The translations under genes were made by a program, and so were the position numbers. Source: Anaerolineaceae bacterium (GTDB lineage Bacteria; Chloroflexota; Anaerolineae; Aggregatilineales; Phototrophicaceae). From it: 64,000 nucleotides of DNA. Below are positions 1-8,479 of the stretch, piece by piece; positions within the stretch are counted from its first letter, which is position 1; each line of letters begins with the position of its first letter. Location of the stretch: NCBI GenBank assembly GCA_028818375.1, contig JAPPOB010000010.1, positions 806,001 to 870,000 of the forward strand, given 5' to 3'. The notes below the pieces were generated by a model, which was not told where the DNA came from, searched no databases, and saw only the letters and a list, made by a program, of their open reading frames with translations.

Positions 1-1155
1 GACACCATCACCAGTTTTGATACCAGCGGGCTGGAAAACCATTTTGCCGGTGAGGTGCGCAACTTTGACGCCAGGGCCTTTCTTGGCCGTCGCGAGGTGC
101 GCCGCACGGACCGCGTGACCCATCTGGGTCTCTATGCGGCGCAGCAGGCCATCGATGACTCCGGCCTGGAAGTGACGGAGGAAAACCGTTACGACGTCGG
201 TTGCGTGATGGGCTCCGGCATCGGCGGAATCGGCTCGCTCTTTGAAAGCATTCGTCAGTTCCTTGAGAAAGGCGCCAGCAGCGTCAGTCCCCTCATGGTC
301 CCCATGATGTTGCCGGACAGCCCCTCCGGCAAGGTCTCGATGAAGTGGGGCCTGCGCGGCCCGAACTTCGCCATATCAACCGCCTGCGCCACCGGCAACA
401 ACAGTATCGGTGAGGCGGCAGAAATCATCCGGCGCGGGGCCGCCACCGCCATCCTCGCCGGCAGCAGCGAGGCCGCCCTCAGCGCCATTACCATCGCCAG
501 TTTCAACAACATGCGCGCCATCTCGCGCCGCAATGACGAGCCGAAACGCGCCTCAAGGCCCTTCGACATCGATCGCGACGGCTTTGTGGTGGCCGAAGGC
601 GCCGCCATGCTCATGCTGGAAGACCTCAACCACGCGCTGGCGCGCGGCGCTGCAATTCATGCCGAAATTCTGGGCTACGGCCATACCTCGGATGCCTTTC
701 ACATCACGGCGCCGCTGGAAACCGGCGAAGGCGCCGCCACCGCCATCATCCAGGCGCTGGACAACGCCGGTCTGGCGGGATCACAGATCGACTACATCAA
801 TGCGCACGGCACCAGTACGCCGCTCAACGACGTCAGCGAGACCTGCGCCATCAAGCACGCCTTCGGCGACGACGCCGGGGACATCCCCATCAGTTCGACG
901 AAATCGGTGACGGGTCATCTGATGGGCGCCGCCGGTTCGGTGGAAGCCGTCTTCGCCATCAAGGCCATGCAGGACAATTTCATCCCGCCCACTATCAATC
1001 TTGACAACCAGGACCCCGATTGCGACCTGGACTACACGCCCAACCAGGGCCGGAGCAAAACACTGGAGCTCGTGATGAGCAATTCCTTCGGCTTCGGCGG
1101 TCACAACGCCGTGCTGATCTTCGGCGACTACAACCCCAATGGCGACGCACGGTAA
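1..1155 (+). CDS. fabF: Beta-ketoacyl-ACP synthase II (3' part; 5' end outside window)
   Basis: Condensing enzyme of type II fatty acid synthesis in the cytoplasm; it elongates acyl-ACP with malonyl-ACP. The reading frame is open from base 1, so the N-terminus lies upstream of the window; 384 residues are visible. The thiolase-fold triad is present: the Cys in STACATG (about residue 129 of the fragment), His in NAHGTST (about 270) and His in TGHLMGAAG (about 306), plus the C-terminal SFGFGGHN motif. The next gene, fabH, begins 17 bases before this stop, which indicates translational coupling in a fatty acid synthesis operon. Family assignment is secure; FabF is preferred over FabB by overall resemblance. 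Confidence 0.95.
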   Translation, partial: DTITSFDTSGLENHFAGEVRNFDARAFLGRREVRRTDRVTHLGLYAAQQAIDDSGLEVTEENRYDVGCVMGSGIGGIGSLFESIRQFLEKGASSVSPLMVPMMLPDSPSGKVSMKWGLRGPNFAISTACATGNNSIGEAAEIIRRGAATAILAGSSEAALSAITIASFNNMRAISRRNDEPKRASRPFDIDRDGFVVAEGAAMLMLEDLNHALARGAAIHAEILGYGHTSDAFHITAPLETGEGAATAIIQALDNAGLAGSQIDYINAHGTSTPLNDVSETCAIKHAFGDDAGDIPISSTKSVTGHLMGAAGSVEAVFAIKAMQDNFIPPTINLDNQDPDCDLDYTPNQGRSKTLELVMSNSFGFGGHNAVLIFGDYNPNGDAR

Positions 1156-2365
1156 CGGTCGCGACCCGCGCCTGCTGCCCGAACCCCAGGGGGCGTATGC
1201 CCACGTCGTCGGCTGGGGCATGGCCGTGCCCTCCCAGGTGCTTACCAATCAGGACCTGTCCGCGATTGTCGAGACCAGCGATGAGTGGATTCGCACCCGC
1301 ACCGGCGTGAGCGAACGGCGAATCGCCGCCAGTCATGAATCGACGGCCTCCCTGGGCCTGCGCGCTGCGCGCAACGCCCTTGAGGTCGCCAACATCCTGC
1401 CACTGGAACTTGACCTGATTGTCGTCGCCACGTCCACACCCGACAACGTCTTTCCCAGCACCGCCAGCCTGATCCAGGACCAGCTGGGGGCGACCCGCGC
1501 CGGCGCCTTTGACCTGAGCGCCGCCTGCGCCGGCTTCGTCTACGCTCTCAACATGGCCGCCCAGTCCATCCGCAGTGGCAGCATCGAGAGCGCCATCGTC
1601 ATCGGCGCCGAGACGATGAGCCGCATCATCGACTGGCGCGACCGCGGCACCTGCGTGCTCTTCGGCGATGGCGCCGGCGCCGTCGTGCTCAAGGCCAGCG
1701 AATCCGACGGCGGCATTCGTTCCGCCGTGTTGCGTTCCGACGGTTCCGGCCGGGACCTGTTGATTCTGCCGGCCATGGCCAGCCCGGAGAGCCAGCAGCC
1801 GGGAGCGGCGCCGGTTGGCGCCCGTCTCGACAAGCTGCAGATGAACGGCCGCGAGGTCTATCGCTTCGCCACCCGCATTGTGGGCGAAAGTATCAGCCAG
1901 GCGCTGGAAAAGGCGCAGCTGGACATCGCCGATCTGGCCCTCGTCGTGCCCCATCAGGCGAACTTTCGCATCATTGAGGCCGCGGCGCGCAACCTCGGCG
2001 TCTCGCCCGATATTTTCGTGAGCAACCTGGAACGCTACGGCAACACTTCGGCCGCATCAATTCCCATCGCCCTGTGCGAGGCCATCGACGCCGGTCGCAT
2101 TGAGGAAGGCGACCACATCGCCTTTTGCGGCTTTGGCGGCGGCCTGGCATGGGCCTCCATGGTGCTCACCTGGACGGGGCGCGAGACCGGGGAACCGCGT
2201 CCGCTCGGTCGCCAGCGGCGCCAGTTGACTTACGCCAGGGCCGGCTGGCGACGCCGCGTGCGCGACTGGGAACGTCAGATGGACGACCTCGTCAGCAGCC
2301 TGCACCCGCGTCGCGGCCGCCTGCGCCGTTTGCGTCGCCGCTTTGAGCGGCAAAGGTTGGAATAG
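1139..2365 (+). CDS. fabH: Beta-ketoacyl-ACP synthase III with basic C-terminal extension
   Basis: Starts fatty acid synthesis by condensing acetyl- or branched acyl-CoA with malonyl-ACP. The 408-residue product carries the KAS III active site: Cys in SAACAGF (about residue 130), His in VVPHQANFRI and Asn in GNTSAAS. The conserved fold ends near GGGLAWASMVLTW, where typical FabH proteins (about 320-340 residues) stop; here roughly 60 more residues follow that are very rich in Arg (for example RRGRLRRLRRRFERQRLE at the end). The ATG at 1139 overlaps fabF; an alternative start further in cannot be excluded. Convergent with the YugP-type peptidase gene 5 bases away. Confidence 0.93.
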   Translation: MATHGNGRDPRLLPEPQGAYAHVVGWGMAVPSQVLTNQDLSAIVETSDEWIRTRTGVSERRIAASHESTASLGLRAARNALEVANILPLELDLIVVATSTPDNVFPSTASLIQDQLGATRAGAFDLSAACAGFVYALNMAAQSIRSGSIESAIVIGAETMSRIIDWRDRGTCVLFGDGAGAVVLKASESDGGIRSAVLRSDGSGRDLLILPAMASPESQQPGAAPVGARLDKLQMNGREVYRFATRIVGESISQALEKAQLDIADLALVVPHQANFRIIEAAARNLGVSPDIFVSNLERYGNTSAASIPIALCEAIDAGRIEEGDHIAFCGFGGGLAWASMVLTWTGRETGEPRPLGRQRRQLTYARAGWRRRVRDWERQMDDLVSSLHPRRGRLRRLRRRFERQRLE

Positions 2366-2369
2366 ATTT

Positions 2370-3101
2370 TCAGCGGCGTCGCTGCGCCATACTGATGTAG
2401 TAGAGCAATTGCAGCACGGCCGTCAGCGCCGCGGCCACGTAGGTCAGCGCGGCGGCCCGCAACACAGCGCGCGTGCCCCTTTCATCGCTTGCCGACTGCA
2501 TAAGCCCCGCCTGCCGCAGCAGAATCATGCCGCGGCGGCTGGCGTCGAATTCCACCGGCAAGGTCAGAATGCTGAAGAGCACCACCAAACCGAAGAACGC
2601 GATTCCCAGCCAAATGAGACCCGCCAGGTTGATCAAAAGGCCGGCAAAAATGAGGCCGAAGGCCAGTTGCGGCCCCAGGCTCACCGCCGGCAGCAGGGCG
2701 GAGCGCATTTGAATCAGTGGCGACCTGACTTCATGCTGCCAGGCATGACCCAGTTCGTGGGCGACAACGGCCATGGCGGCCACCGACGGGCGGTCCGCCG
2801 TTTCGGCGGACAGGCGCACGGTATGGCTGCGCGGATCGTAGTGGTCGCCAAAGGCGCCCGCGCCCCGCTCCACGCGCACGCCGGCTGCCGCAGCGCTGCG
2901 CTGCGTTGCGCGCTCGAAACGCACGTCACCGACCTCGGTCCGGCGAATGATTTGCTGCGCGATGGCGCGACCGGTCAGACCGGCGCTGTTGCGCTGCCGC
3001 TGCCACTTGCCGAAAGTGGAGCGCACATACCCCTGGGCCAGCAGGGAAATGAGCATCGTGGGTAACAGGACAAACAGCAGGTAGTTGGAATCGAAAAACA
3101 T
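2370..3101 (-). CDS. YugP-type membrane zinc metallopeptidase
   Basis: Integral membrane neutral zinc peptidase of the YugP/Zn_peptidase_2 family; physiological substrates are not established. The 243-residue protein begins with a membrane segment (about 7-26), carries HELGH at 115-119 within VVAHELGHAWQHE, and has further hydrophobic segments around 135-185 and 215-235. The size fits the family (about 220-240). It has its own likely promoter (3142-3169) and is the last gene of the long minus-strand series. The ATG at 3101 is used; a GGTGAAAG stretch lies upstream as a weak ribosome site. Confidence 0.88.
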   Translation of the reverse strand: MFFDSNYLLFVLLPTMLISLLAQGYVRSTFGKWQRQRNSAGLTGRAIAQQIIRRTEVGDVRFERATQRSAAAAGVRVERGAGAFGDHYDPRSHTVRLSAETADRPSVAAMAVVAHELGHAWQHEVRSPLIQMRSALLPAVSLGPQLAFGLIFAGLLINLAGLIWLGIAFFGLVVLFSILTLPVEFDASRRGMILLRQAGLMQSASDERGTRAVLRAAALTYVAAALTAVLQLLYYISMAQRRR

Positions 3102-3141
3102 GGACCGTCGCTTTCACCCTTGTGGGGCACCCTCACCAGGC

Positions 3142-3169
3142 AATGTACCCCGTAGCATAGCCTGGCCAA
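3142..3169 (-). promoter_or_regulatory. Likely sigma-70-type promoter for the YugP-type gene
   Basis: On the minus strand TTGGCC (3164-3169) is followed after 16 bases by TACATT (3142-3147). The predicted start of transcription is about 35 bases before the ATG at 3101. Confidence 0.4.
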
Positions 3170-3195
3170 CATAAAAACTGCGTAAGCAGGGCGCA

Positions 3196-3984
3196 TCAGA
3201 TGCCCCGCGGGGTGGGCGTGGGCAGGGGCTCGCTCAGATAGATGTTGACGCTGCAGGAAGGCCCCGGGGCATTGTAGATGTCGAAGACTGAAAGGCGAAA
3301 CTCGTACACTCCTGACAGGTAAAAGGCCGGAACGAACTGCCCCAGGGCGGAACGCTGGCGCACCGGCTGCGTGTGGTCGCCCAGCGGCGCAAAACTGCCG
3401 CCCGTGGAAGGGCCGCGGATCTCGAAGCGGTAAAAGGCGAAGTCATCCATGAAGGCCGTGCCGACGACCGGGATCGGCTCAAACACGCGCATGCCGTTGG
3501 CGGGGACCTGCAGCATGGCGCCGGCCTCGTCGCAGCCGACGAATGGCGGCGCATTGGGAACAATGGTGCCGACCGGCGTGGGTGTCAGGGTGGGCGTCGC
3601 CAGCACGCGCAACGCCGGGTCGTCGGGCGTCAGGTTGACGCCACTGGCGTCAATCTGCGCCTCGCTGCTGAAACCCGGCACCGGTGTGTTGAACTGACCG
3701 TCGGAAACCCTGCGAATCGGGGTGAAGGAGCCAACGTCGCGAATGGCGGGGGCCACCACGACCAGCACGCCCAGGATGATCAGGGACAGTTCCAGTAACA
3801 ACAGCAAAGCGGCCCAGGCGTCGCCGCGGGCCCGTCGCGCCAGTTCCTGTTCCAGTTCGAAATGCGTCGCGCGCAGGCTGCGTCGCGCGCGCAGCAGGCG
3901 TCGCAGGGTCAGCAGCAGGCCCAGCGCGAGCAGTATGAACAGGCCGGGCGCCAGTTGCTCGACAAGAAAAACGACACGGCTCAT
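3196..3984 (-). CDS. Hypothetical membrane-anchored protein with extracellular C-terminal domain
   Basis: I do not recognise this 262-residue protein by family. It shows two hydrophobic segments (about 9-27 and 57-80) separated by a basic stretch (RRLLRARRSLRATHFELEQE), then a non-cytoplasmic part with a Thr/Pro linker (TPTLTPTPVGTIVP) and a beta-rich domain of about 110 residues with two Cys (GCDEAG, GPSCSVN), ending in TPTPRGI. Thr/Pro-linked exported modules like this are common in Chloroflexota. Its start overlaps the stop of the purine nucleoside phosphorylase gene by 4 bases, so it is translated from the same message. Confidence 0.7.
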   Translation of the reverse strand: MSRVVFLVEQLAPGLFILLALGLLLTLRRLLRARRSLRATHFELEQELARRARGDAWAALLLLLELSLIILGVLVVVAPAIRDVGSFTPIRRVSDGQFNTPVPGFSSEAQIDASGVNLTPDDPALRVLATPTLTPTPVGTIVPNAPPFVGCDEAGAMLQVPANGMRVFEPIPVVGTAFMDDFAFYRFEIRGPSTGGSFAPLGDHTQPVRQRSALGQFVPAFYLSGVYEFRLSVFDIYNAPGPSCSVNIYLSEPLPTPTPRGI

Positions 3985-4820
3985 GCCAGTCCGCGCAGGA
4001 CTCCACGCAGAACGGTCGTCAGTCGGGGCACCAGTTGCGCGCCGGCCTCGAGCACTTCCTCGTGGCTGGCCTCCTGGTCGCTGTTCACCTCGTCGATGGC
4101 CACGTTGGTGATACCGGAACAGGCCAGGACGCGAATGCCGGCGTGGCGGGCGACCACGACTTCGTGGGCCGTGGACATGCCCACGGCGTCGGCGCCCATG
4201 GTGCGCAGCATGCGGATCTCGGCCGGCGTCTCAAAATTGGGCCCGGATACGCAGACGTAAACGCCTTCGTGTAGCGTGATGCCCGCTTCATCCGCTACCC
4301 GCAGGGCCCGCCTGCGCAGGTCGCGGTCGTAGGCCTGGGACATGCCAGGGAAGCGCGGGCCAAAGCTCTCGTCGTTGGGCCCGGTGAGCGGATTGGCGCC
4401 GGACATGCCCGGCAGATTGATATGGTCATTGAGCATCATCAAATCACCGGTCTGCCAGTCCGGTCGCAGGCCGCCGGCGGCGTTGGTGAGCACCAGAATC
4501 TCGATACCCAGTCGACTCATGACCCGCACCGGGAAGACGATCTGCTGCGTCGTATAGCCTTCGTAAAAGTGCACGCGCCCCTGCTGCGCGACCACCGTCT
4601 GGCCTTCCAGCATGCCCAGCACGAGATTGCCGCTGTGGCCTTCCACCGTGGAACGCGGCCAGCCAGGCAAGTCATGGCTGCTGACGACGTCGCGACTCTC
4701 CAGCGCGTCGGCAAGGTTGCCCAGGCCCGAGCCCAGCACAAGCCCGATTCGCGGACGATGCCCGCTGCGCGAGCGAATGATGTCGGCCGCCACGTCGTAA
4801 GGGGACTTGTGCTCGTCCAT
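3981..4820 (-). CDS. punA: Purine nucleoside phosphorylase (trimeric, type I)
   Basis: Cleaves inosine or guanosine (and deoxy forms) with phosphate to free base and (deoxy)ribose 1-phosphate. The 279-residue length fits the trimeric PNP class. Visible signatures: phosphate loop GLVLGSGLG (about 26-34), GRVHFYEGY (about 81-89), the purine-binding SGPNFETPAEIRML (about 192-205) with its Glu, and Asn in SGITNVA (about 240), which contacts the base in inosine/guanosine-specific enzymes. It sits directly downstream of the YqeC-MocA fusion and the molybdenum hydroxylase, so it could feed hypoxanthine/guanine to a purine-oxidising enzyme; that link is inference. Confidence 0.93.
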   Translation of the reverse strand: MDEHKSPYDVAADIIRSRSGHRPRIGLVLGSGLGNLADALESRDVVSSHDLPGWPRSTVEGHSGNLVLGMLEGQTVVAQQGRVHFYEGYTTQQIVFPVRVMSRLGIEILVLTNAAGGLRPDWQTGDLMMLNDHINLPGMSGANPLTGPNDESFGPRFPGMSQAYDRDLRRRALRVADEAGITLHEGVYVCVSGPNFETPAEIRMLRTMGADAVGMSTAHEVVVARHAGIRVLACSGITNVAIDEVNSDQEASHEEVLEAGAQLVPRLTTVLRGVLRGLA

Positions 4821-4851
4821 GCTTCCTCTGCTCCCTGGTCTCGCAGCCGGC

Positions 4852-6201
4852 TCAGGGCAGGCCGGCCAGCCTGCGTTCGCGCCGGTAATCGGCCGGGGTA
4901 TCCACGTCGCTCAACACGCAGTCGCTGGCAACCTCGACCAACGCAAGGTCCGGTCGATGACGGCGCAGCACCTCTCGCGGCGGCGCCCCTTCGGGCAACT
5001 CCAGAACGTCCTGCCAGTAACGTCGCTCAAACAGGATCGGGTGACCCCGCCGCCCGGCATGCACGGGCGCGACGATTCCGCCGCGTCCCTCGGCCCAGGC
5101 CATCAGCACCTGATTGATCACCCGCGGCGTGATCCGTGGTTGATCGCCCAGCAGGACAAGCGCCCCGCCGATATGCGCCGGTAGCGAAGCCAGACCTGCC
5201 TTGAGCGAGGAAAGCAGTTCCCCGCTGGCGTGCCGCGGGTTGTGGACGGTGTTGACAGCAAATTTGCGCGCCAGGCGCCCGGTTTCCGCCGCGCAATGCC
5301 CGGTTACCACGAGGATATGGCTGACGCGCGCCAGCAGCAACTGCATGATAACGTGCTCAAGGATGGTACTGTCCTCGGCCCAGGGCAACAGCATTTTGGG
5401 CTGTCCCATACGGCTGGACATTCCCGCCGCCAAAATGATGGCGGCCACCGGACGCTGCACCTCGTGGACGGGGTCGCTGCCGCGCACCGACCCAATGGCC
5501 ACGCGCTCCACCCGTGGCGATCGCAAAATCAGGCGCGCGATCAGGCGGGCCCGCGCCCGCAGGATGCCCTGGGCGCGCACCTGATTGAGCAGTACGGCCA
5601 CGCGCGCCCTGTCGGGAACGCGCGCCAGACCCAGGCGCGGGTCGCGCATCACCTGGGCAACCCAGGGGGACTTCACGCGTTGCCCCTCATTGAAGCCGTA
5701 GCGCGCCATCATGGCCTGCGGGTTGTAGACGTGGGCATCGTCCAGGGGCTTTCCCAGGGCGTTAACCGAGGCCATCGGCACCACCAGCGAGGTTTCGGGC
5801 GGGATGCGGGGTTGACCGGCGCAGGGCGCCTTGAAGGGCAGGCCTTCAGCGTCGTCCGCCTCGACCAGCAAGACGTCCGAATCGACGCTGTCCAGCAGAC
5901 CTGAGACATATTCCGGTGGCGGCCCGCTGACCCGCCCGCCACGGATGCGATCATAAATGAACACCATGCCGGCCTCATCCAGCGCCAGGGAGAGCATGCC
6001 GCGGCCCTCGCCGGGAGTCAGCGCCCAGGGCATGAGTTCCAGTTCTTCAGCCGCGATGCCACTGGTCGTGGTCGCGGCGACGCGCCAGCCCTGCGCGACC
6101 AGTTCATGGCCCAGATTGATGAGCGCGCTGGTCTTGCCACCTGCGCCGATGAAGCTGACCACGTCACCGCGGACGATTCCCAGCGCCTGCTGCAGTTTCA
6201 T
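4852..6201 (-). CDS. YqeC domain fused to MocA-type molybdenum cofactor nucleotidyltransferase
   Basis: A 449-residue two-domain protein. Residues about 1-225 match YqeC, the accessory protein found beside selenium-dependent molybdenum hydroxylases, with an N-terminal P-loop-like VSFIGAGGKTSAL (about 15-27) and TTTSGIA. Residues about 250-449 match MocA/MobA-like nucleotidyltransferases, with the signature AAIILAAGMSSRMGQPKMLL (about 253-272), LVLLGDQPRIT and VDTPADY near the end. MocA enzymes add CMP to molybdopterin to make the dinucleotide cofactor of the xanthine oxidase family. Located just downstream of the molybdopterin subunit gene (23 bases), so it probably matures that enzyme. YqeC and MocA are usually separate genes. 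Confidence 0.9.
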   Translation of the reverse strand: MKLQQALGIVRGDVVSFIGAGGKTSALINLGHELVAQGWRVAATTTSGIAAEELELMPWALTPGEGRGMLSLALDEAGMVFIYDRIRGGRVSGPPPEYVSGLLDSVDSDVLLVEADDAEGLPFKAPCAGQPRIPPETSLVVPMASVNALGKPLDDAHVYNPQAMMARYGFNEGQRVKSPWVAQVMRDPRLGLARVPDRARVAVLLNQVRAQGILRARARLIARLILRSPRVERVAIGSVRGSDPVHEVQRPVAAIILAAGMSSRMGQPKMLLPWAEDSTILEHVIMQLLLARVSHILVVTGHCAAETGRLARKFAVNTVHNPRHASGELLSSLKAGLASLPAHIGGALVLLGDQPRITPRVINQVLMAWAEGRGGIVAPVHAGRRGHPILFERRYWQDVLELPEGAPPREVLRRHRPDLALVEVASDCVLSDVDTPADYRRERRLAGLP

Positions 6202-6223
6202 GGCCGGCTGGACCGTTGCCGCT

Positions 6224-8455
6224 TCACGAGCCCCCTTCCCCGCCGTCCTCCAGCGCCTGCAGCACCCGCTCCGGGGTCATGGGCAACTGGTCGACCCGGG
6301 CCCCGGTCGCGTCAAGGATGGCGGCCGCGATCGCCGGCGCCAGCGGCAGAAAGGGCATTTCGGCCATCCCCCGCACGCCCCAGGGACCCTGCGGATCAGG
6401 CGTCTCCAGCAGAATGGTCCTGACCTCTTCCGGCACGTCCAGCATCGTGGGAATCAGATAGGTGGACAGAAAGGGATTGAGAATGCGGCCATCCTGCACC
6501 TGCAGGTTCTCCATCAGGGCATAGCCCTGCGCCTGGACAATGGCCCCTTCCGTCTGGCCGACGATCTGGTCCGGATTGATGGCGCGCCCCACGTCATTGG
6601 CGGAGATCACCTGCAGCAACTGCACCAGGCCGGTCTCCAGGTCGACCTCGACTTCCACGGCCTGGGCAACGTAGCCATAGGAGAAATTGGGTCGGCCGCG
6701 GCCCGTCTGCGGGTCCAGCGCGGTCGTCTTCGGCGGGCGATAGGTATAGTCGGCCACTGCGGGGCGTTCCTCGTCCTCCCACTTTTGCAGCGCGAACTCT
6801 GCTGCGCCGCGGATGGCATTGCCGGCCATATAGGTCAGGCGCGAGGCCGAGGCGCTGCCGGACGTGCCGCTGGTCGTCGTGTCCGCCAGCACCATGCGCA
6901 CGCGGTCCGCCGGCACGCCGACAGCATCGGCGACCATCTGGCGGAAGGCGGTGTGGGCGCCCTGACCGACCTCGGCGCCGGCGTGGTACAGGACCACCTC
7001 CTCGATTTCCGGGCCGCCACGGAGCTCCACGGTCGCGTCGCAACGTTCCGGAAAGCCAAAGCTGAAGCCGATGTTCTTGAAGCCGCCGGCGATGCCCCTG
7101 CCCCGGCGCAGCCAGGGGCGCCCGGGGTCCTGCTCCGAAGGCTGGAAGGTCCAGCTGCCGTCGGCGCTCTCGCGCCAGAAACTCTCTCGGCCACACGCGC
7201 GCCACACCTCCGGCATGGAGACTCCCGGCGGGAAGGGCTCGCCGGTCACAAAGGGGTCGCCCTCGCCGATGCAGTTCAGCAGGCGAATCTCCAGCGGGTC
7301 CATGTCGAGCGCCGCGGCCAGGCGGTTCATCTGGCCCTCCGCGGCGAAGAGACCCTGGGGCGCGCCAAAGCCGCGAAAGGCGCCGCCGGGAATGTTGTTG
7401 GTGTAGACGCCCCAGGTGTCGATGTGGCAATTGGGAATGACATAGGGCCCGCTGACCGTCAGGTTGGCGTTGCCCATCACCTTGTTGCTGGTGTAGTTGT
7501 AGGCGCCGGCGTCGCCGATCACCGTGGTCTCGGCGAAGACCAGCTTTCCTGCCCTGGTGGCGCCCCAGCGGGCGCGAACCGTGATCGGGTGCCGCTTGTG
7601 ATGGTTGAGGATCGATTCCTCGCGACTCCAGATGATCTTGACGGGGCGCCCTGTGCGTTGGGTGGCAAGGGCCAGCACAATCTGCACCGACATGTCCTCG
7701 CGGCCGCCAAAGGCGCCGCCGATCGCCGGATGGATGACGCGCACCCGCTCCGTCGGCAGGGCCAGGGCGTGGGCGATCGCTTCCTGCTCCTCGTGCGCCC
7801 ACTGACCGGCCACCGCCACCGTGACGCGACCCTCACCGTCGATGTAGCCGAGGCCGGCCTCGGGCTGCAAATAGGCGTGCTCCTGCCAGCCGGTCCGGTA
7901 TTCGCCCTCGACCACGACCTCGGCCGCGGCGCGCCCGGCCTCCAGGTCGCCATGGCGGACGCGAAAATGGCAGCGAATGTTGTTCGGGCAGTCGGCATGC
8001 AGTTGCGGCTGACCCGGCTGCATCGCCAGTTCGGGGTCGGTGACCGCGGGCAGGTCCTCATAGTCAACGTCCAGCAACGCAATCGCCCTGGCCGCCAGGT
8101 CCTCGCTGTCGGCGACGACCACGGCGACCATGTCCGCGTAACAACGCACCATGTCGCTGCCCGGAATGTCACTGCCCGGCCCGCTGAGCACCGGCTGGTC
8201 CATGATCACCAGACCGTATTCGTTGACGGGCACGTCGGCTGCCGTCAGCACGGCATGAACACCCGGCGACGCCAGCGCCGCCCGACGATCGATGCCCCGC
8301 ACCCTGGCGTGCAGGCGGTCGCTGTAGAGAATTTTCATCCACAGTTGGCCATTCATGTCGATGTCGCCGGGATAGAGCGCGGCCCCGGTGACCTTGTCCC
8401 GCGCATCGACGCGCCTGTGAGACTGGCCGATGGCCCGCAATGTGTCCCCGGACAT
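6224..8455 (-). CDS. Xanthine-dehydrogenase-type molybdopterin-binding subunit
   Basis: Large catalytic subunit of a xanthine oxidase family molybdenum hydroxylase (743 residues). It starts with the hammerhead domain (RRVDARDKVTGAALYPGDI, about 14-32) and continues with Mo-cofactor motifs: GGAFGGRED (about 230), the substrate-pocket Arg in GGAFRGFGAPQ (about 357), GAEVGQG (about 493) and the C-terminal GMAEMPFLPLAPAI (about 705), whose Glu is in the position of the catalytic base. No in-frame TGA or Sec context is seen. The exact substrate (xanthine, hypoxanthine or another N-heterocycle) cannot be read from sequence, but neighbours PNP, SsnA-like and YqeC point to purines or related heterocycles. 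Confidence 0.92.
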   Translation of the reverse strand: MSGDTLRAIGQSHRRVDARDKVTGAALYPGDIDMNGQLWMKILYSDRLHARVRGIDRRAALASPGVHAVLTAADVPVNEYGLVIMDQPVLSGPGSDIPGSDMVRCYADMVAVVVADSEDLAARAIALLDVDYEDLPAVTDPELAMQPGQPQLHADCPNNIRCHFRVRHGDLEAGRAAAEVVVEGEYRTGWQEHAYLQPEAGLGYIDGEGRVTVAVAGQWAHEEQEAIAHALALPTERVRVIHPAIGGAFGGREDMSVQIVLALATQRTGRPVKIIWSREESILNHHKRHPITVRARWGATRAGKLVFAETTVIGDAGAYNYTSNKVMGNANLTVSGPYVIPNCHIDTWGVYTNNIPGGAFRGFGAPQGLFAAEGQMNRLAAALDMDPLEIRLLNCIGEGDPFVTGEPFPPGVSMPEVWRACGRESFWRESADGSWTFQPSEQDPGRPWLRRGRGIAGGFKNIGFSFGFPERCDATVELRGGPEIEEVVLYHAGAEVGQGAHTAFRQMVADAVGVPADRVRMVLADTTTSGTSGSASASRLTYMAGNAIRGAAEFALQKWEDEERPAVADYTYRPPKTTALDPQTGRGRPNFSYGYVAQAVEVEVDLETGLVQLLQVISANDVGRAINPDQIVGQTEGAIVQAQGYALMENLQVQDGRILNPFLSTYLIPTMLDVPEEVRTILLETPDPQGPWGVRGMAEMPFLPLAPAIAAAILDATGARVDQLPMTPERVLQALEDGGEGGS

Positions 8456-8479
8456 TATGGCAGGCCTGCCATTCCAGGC

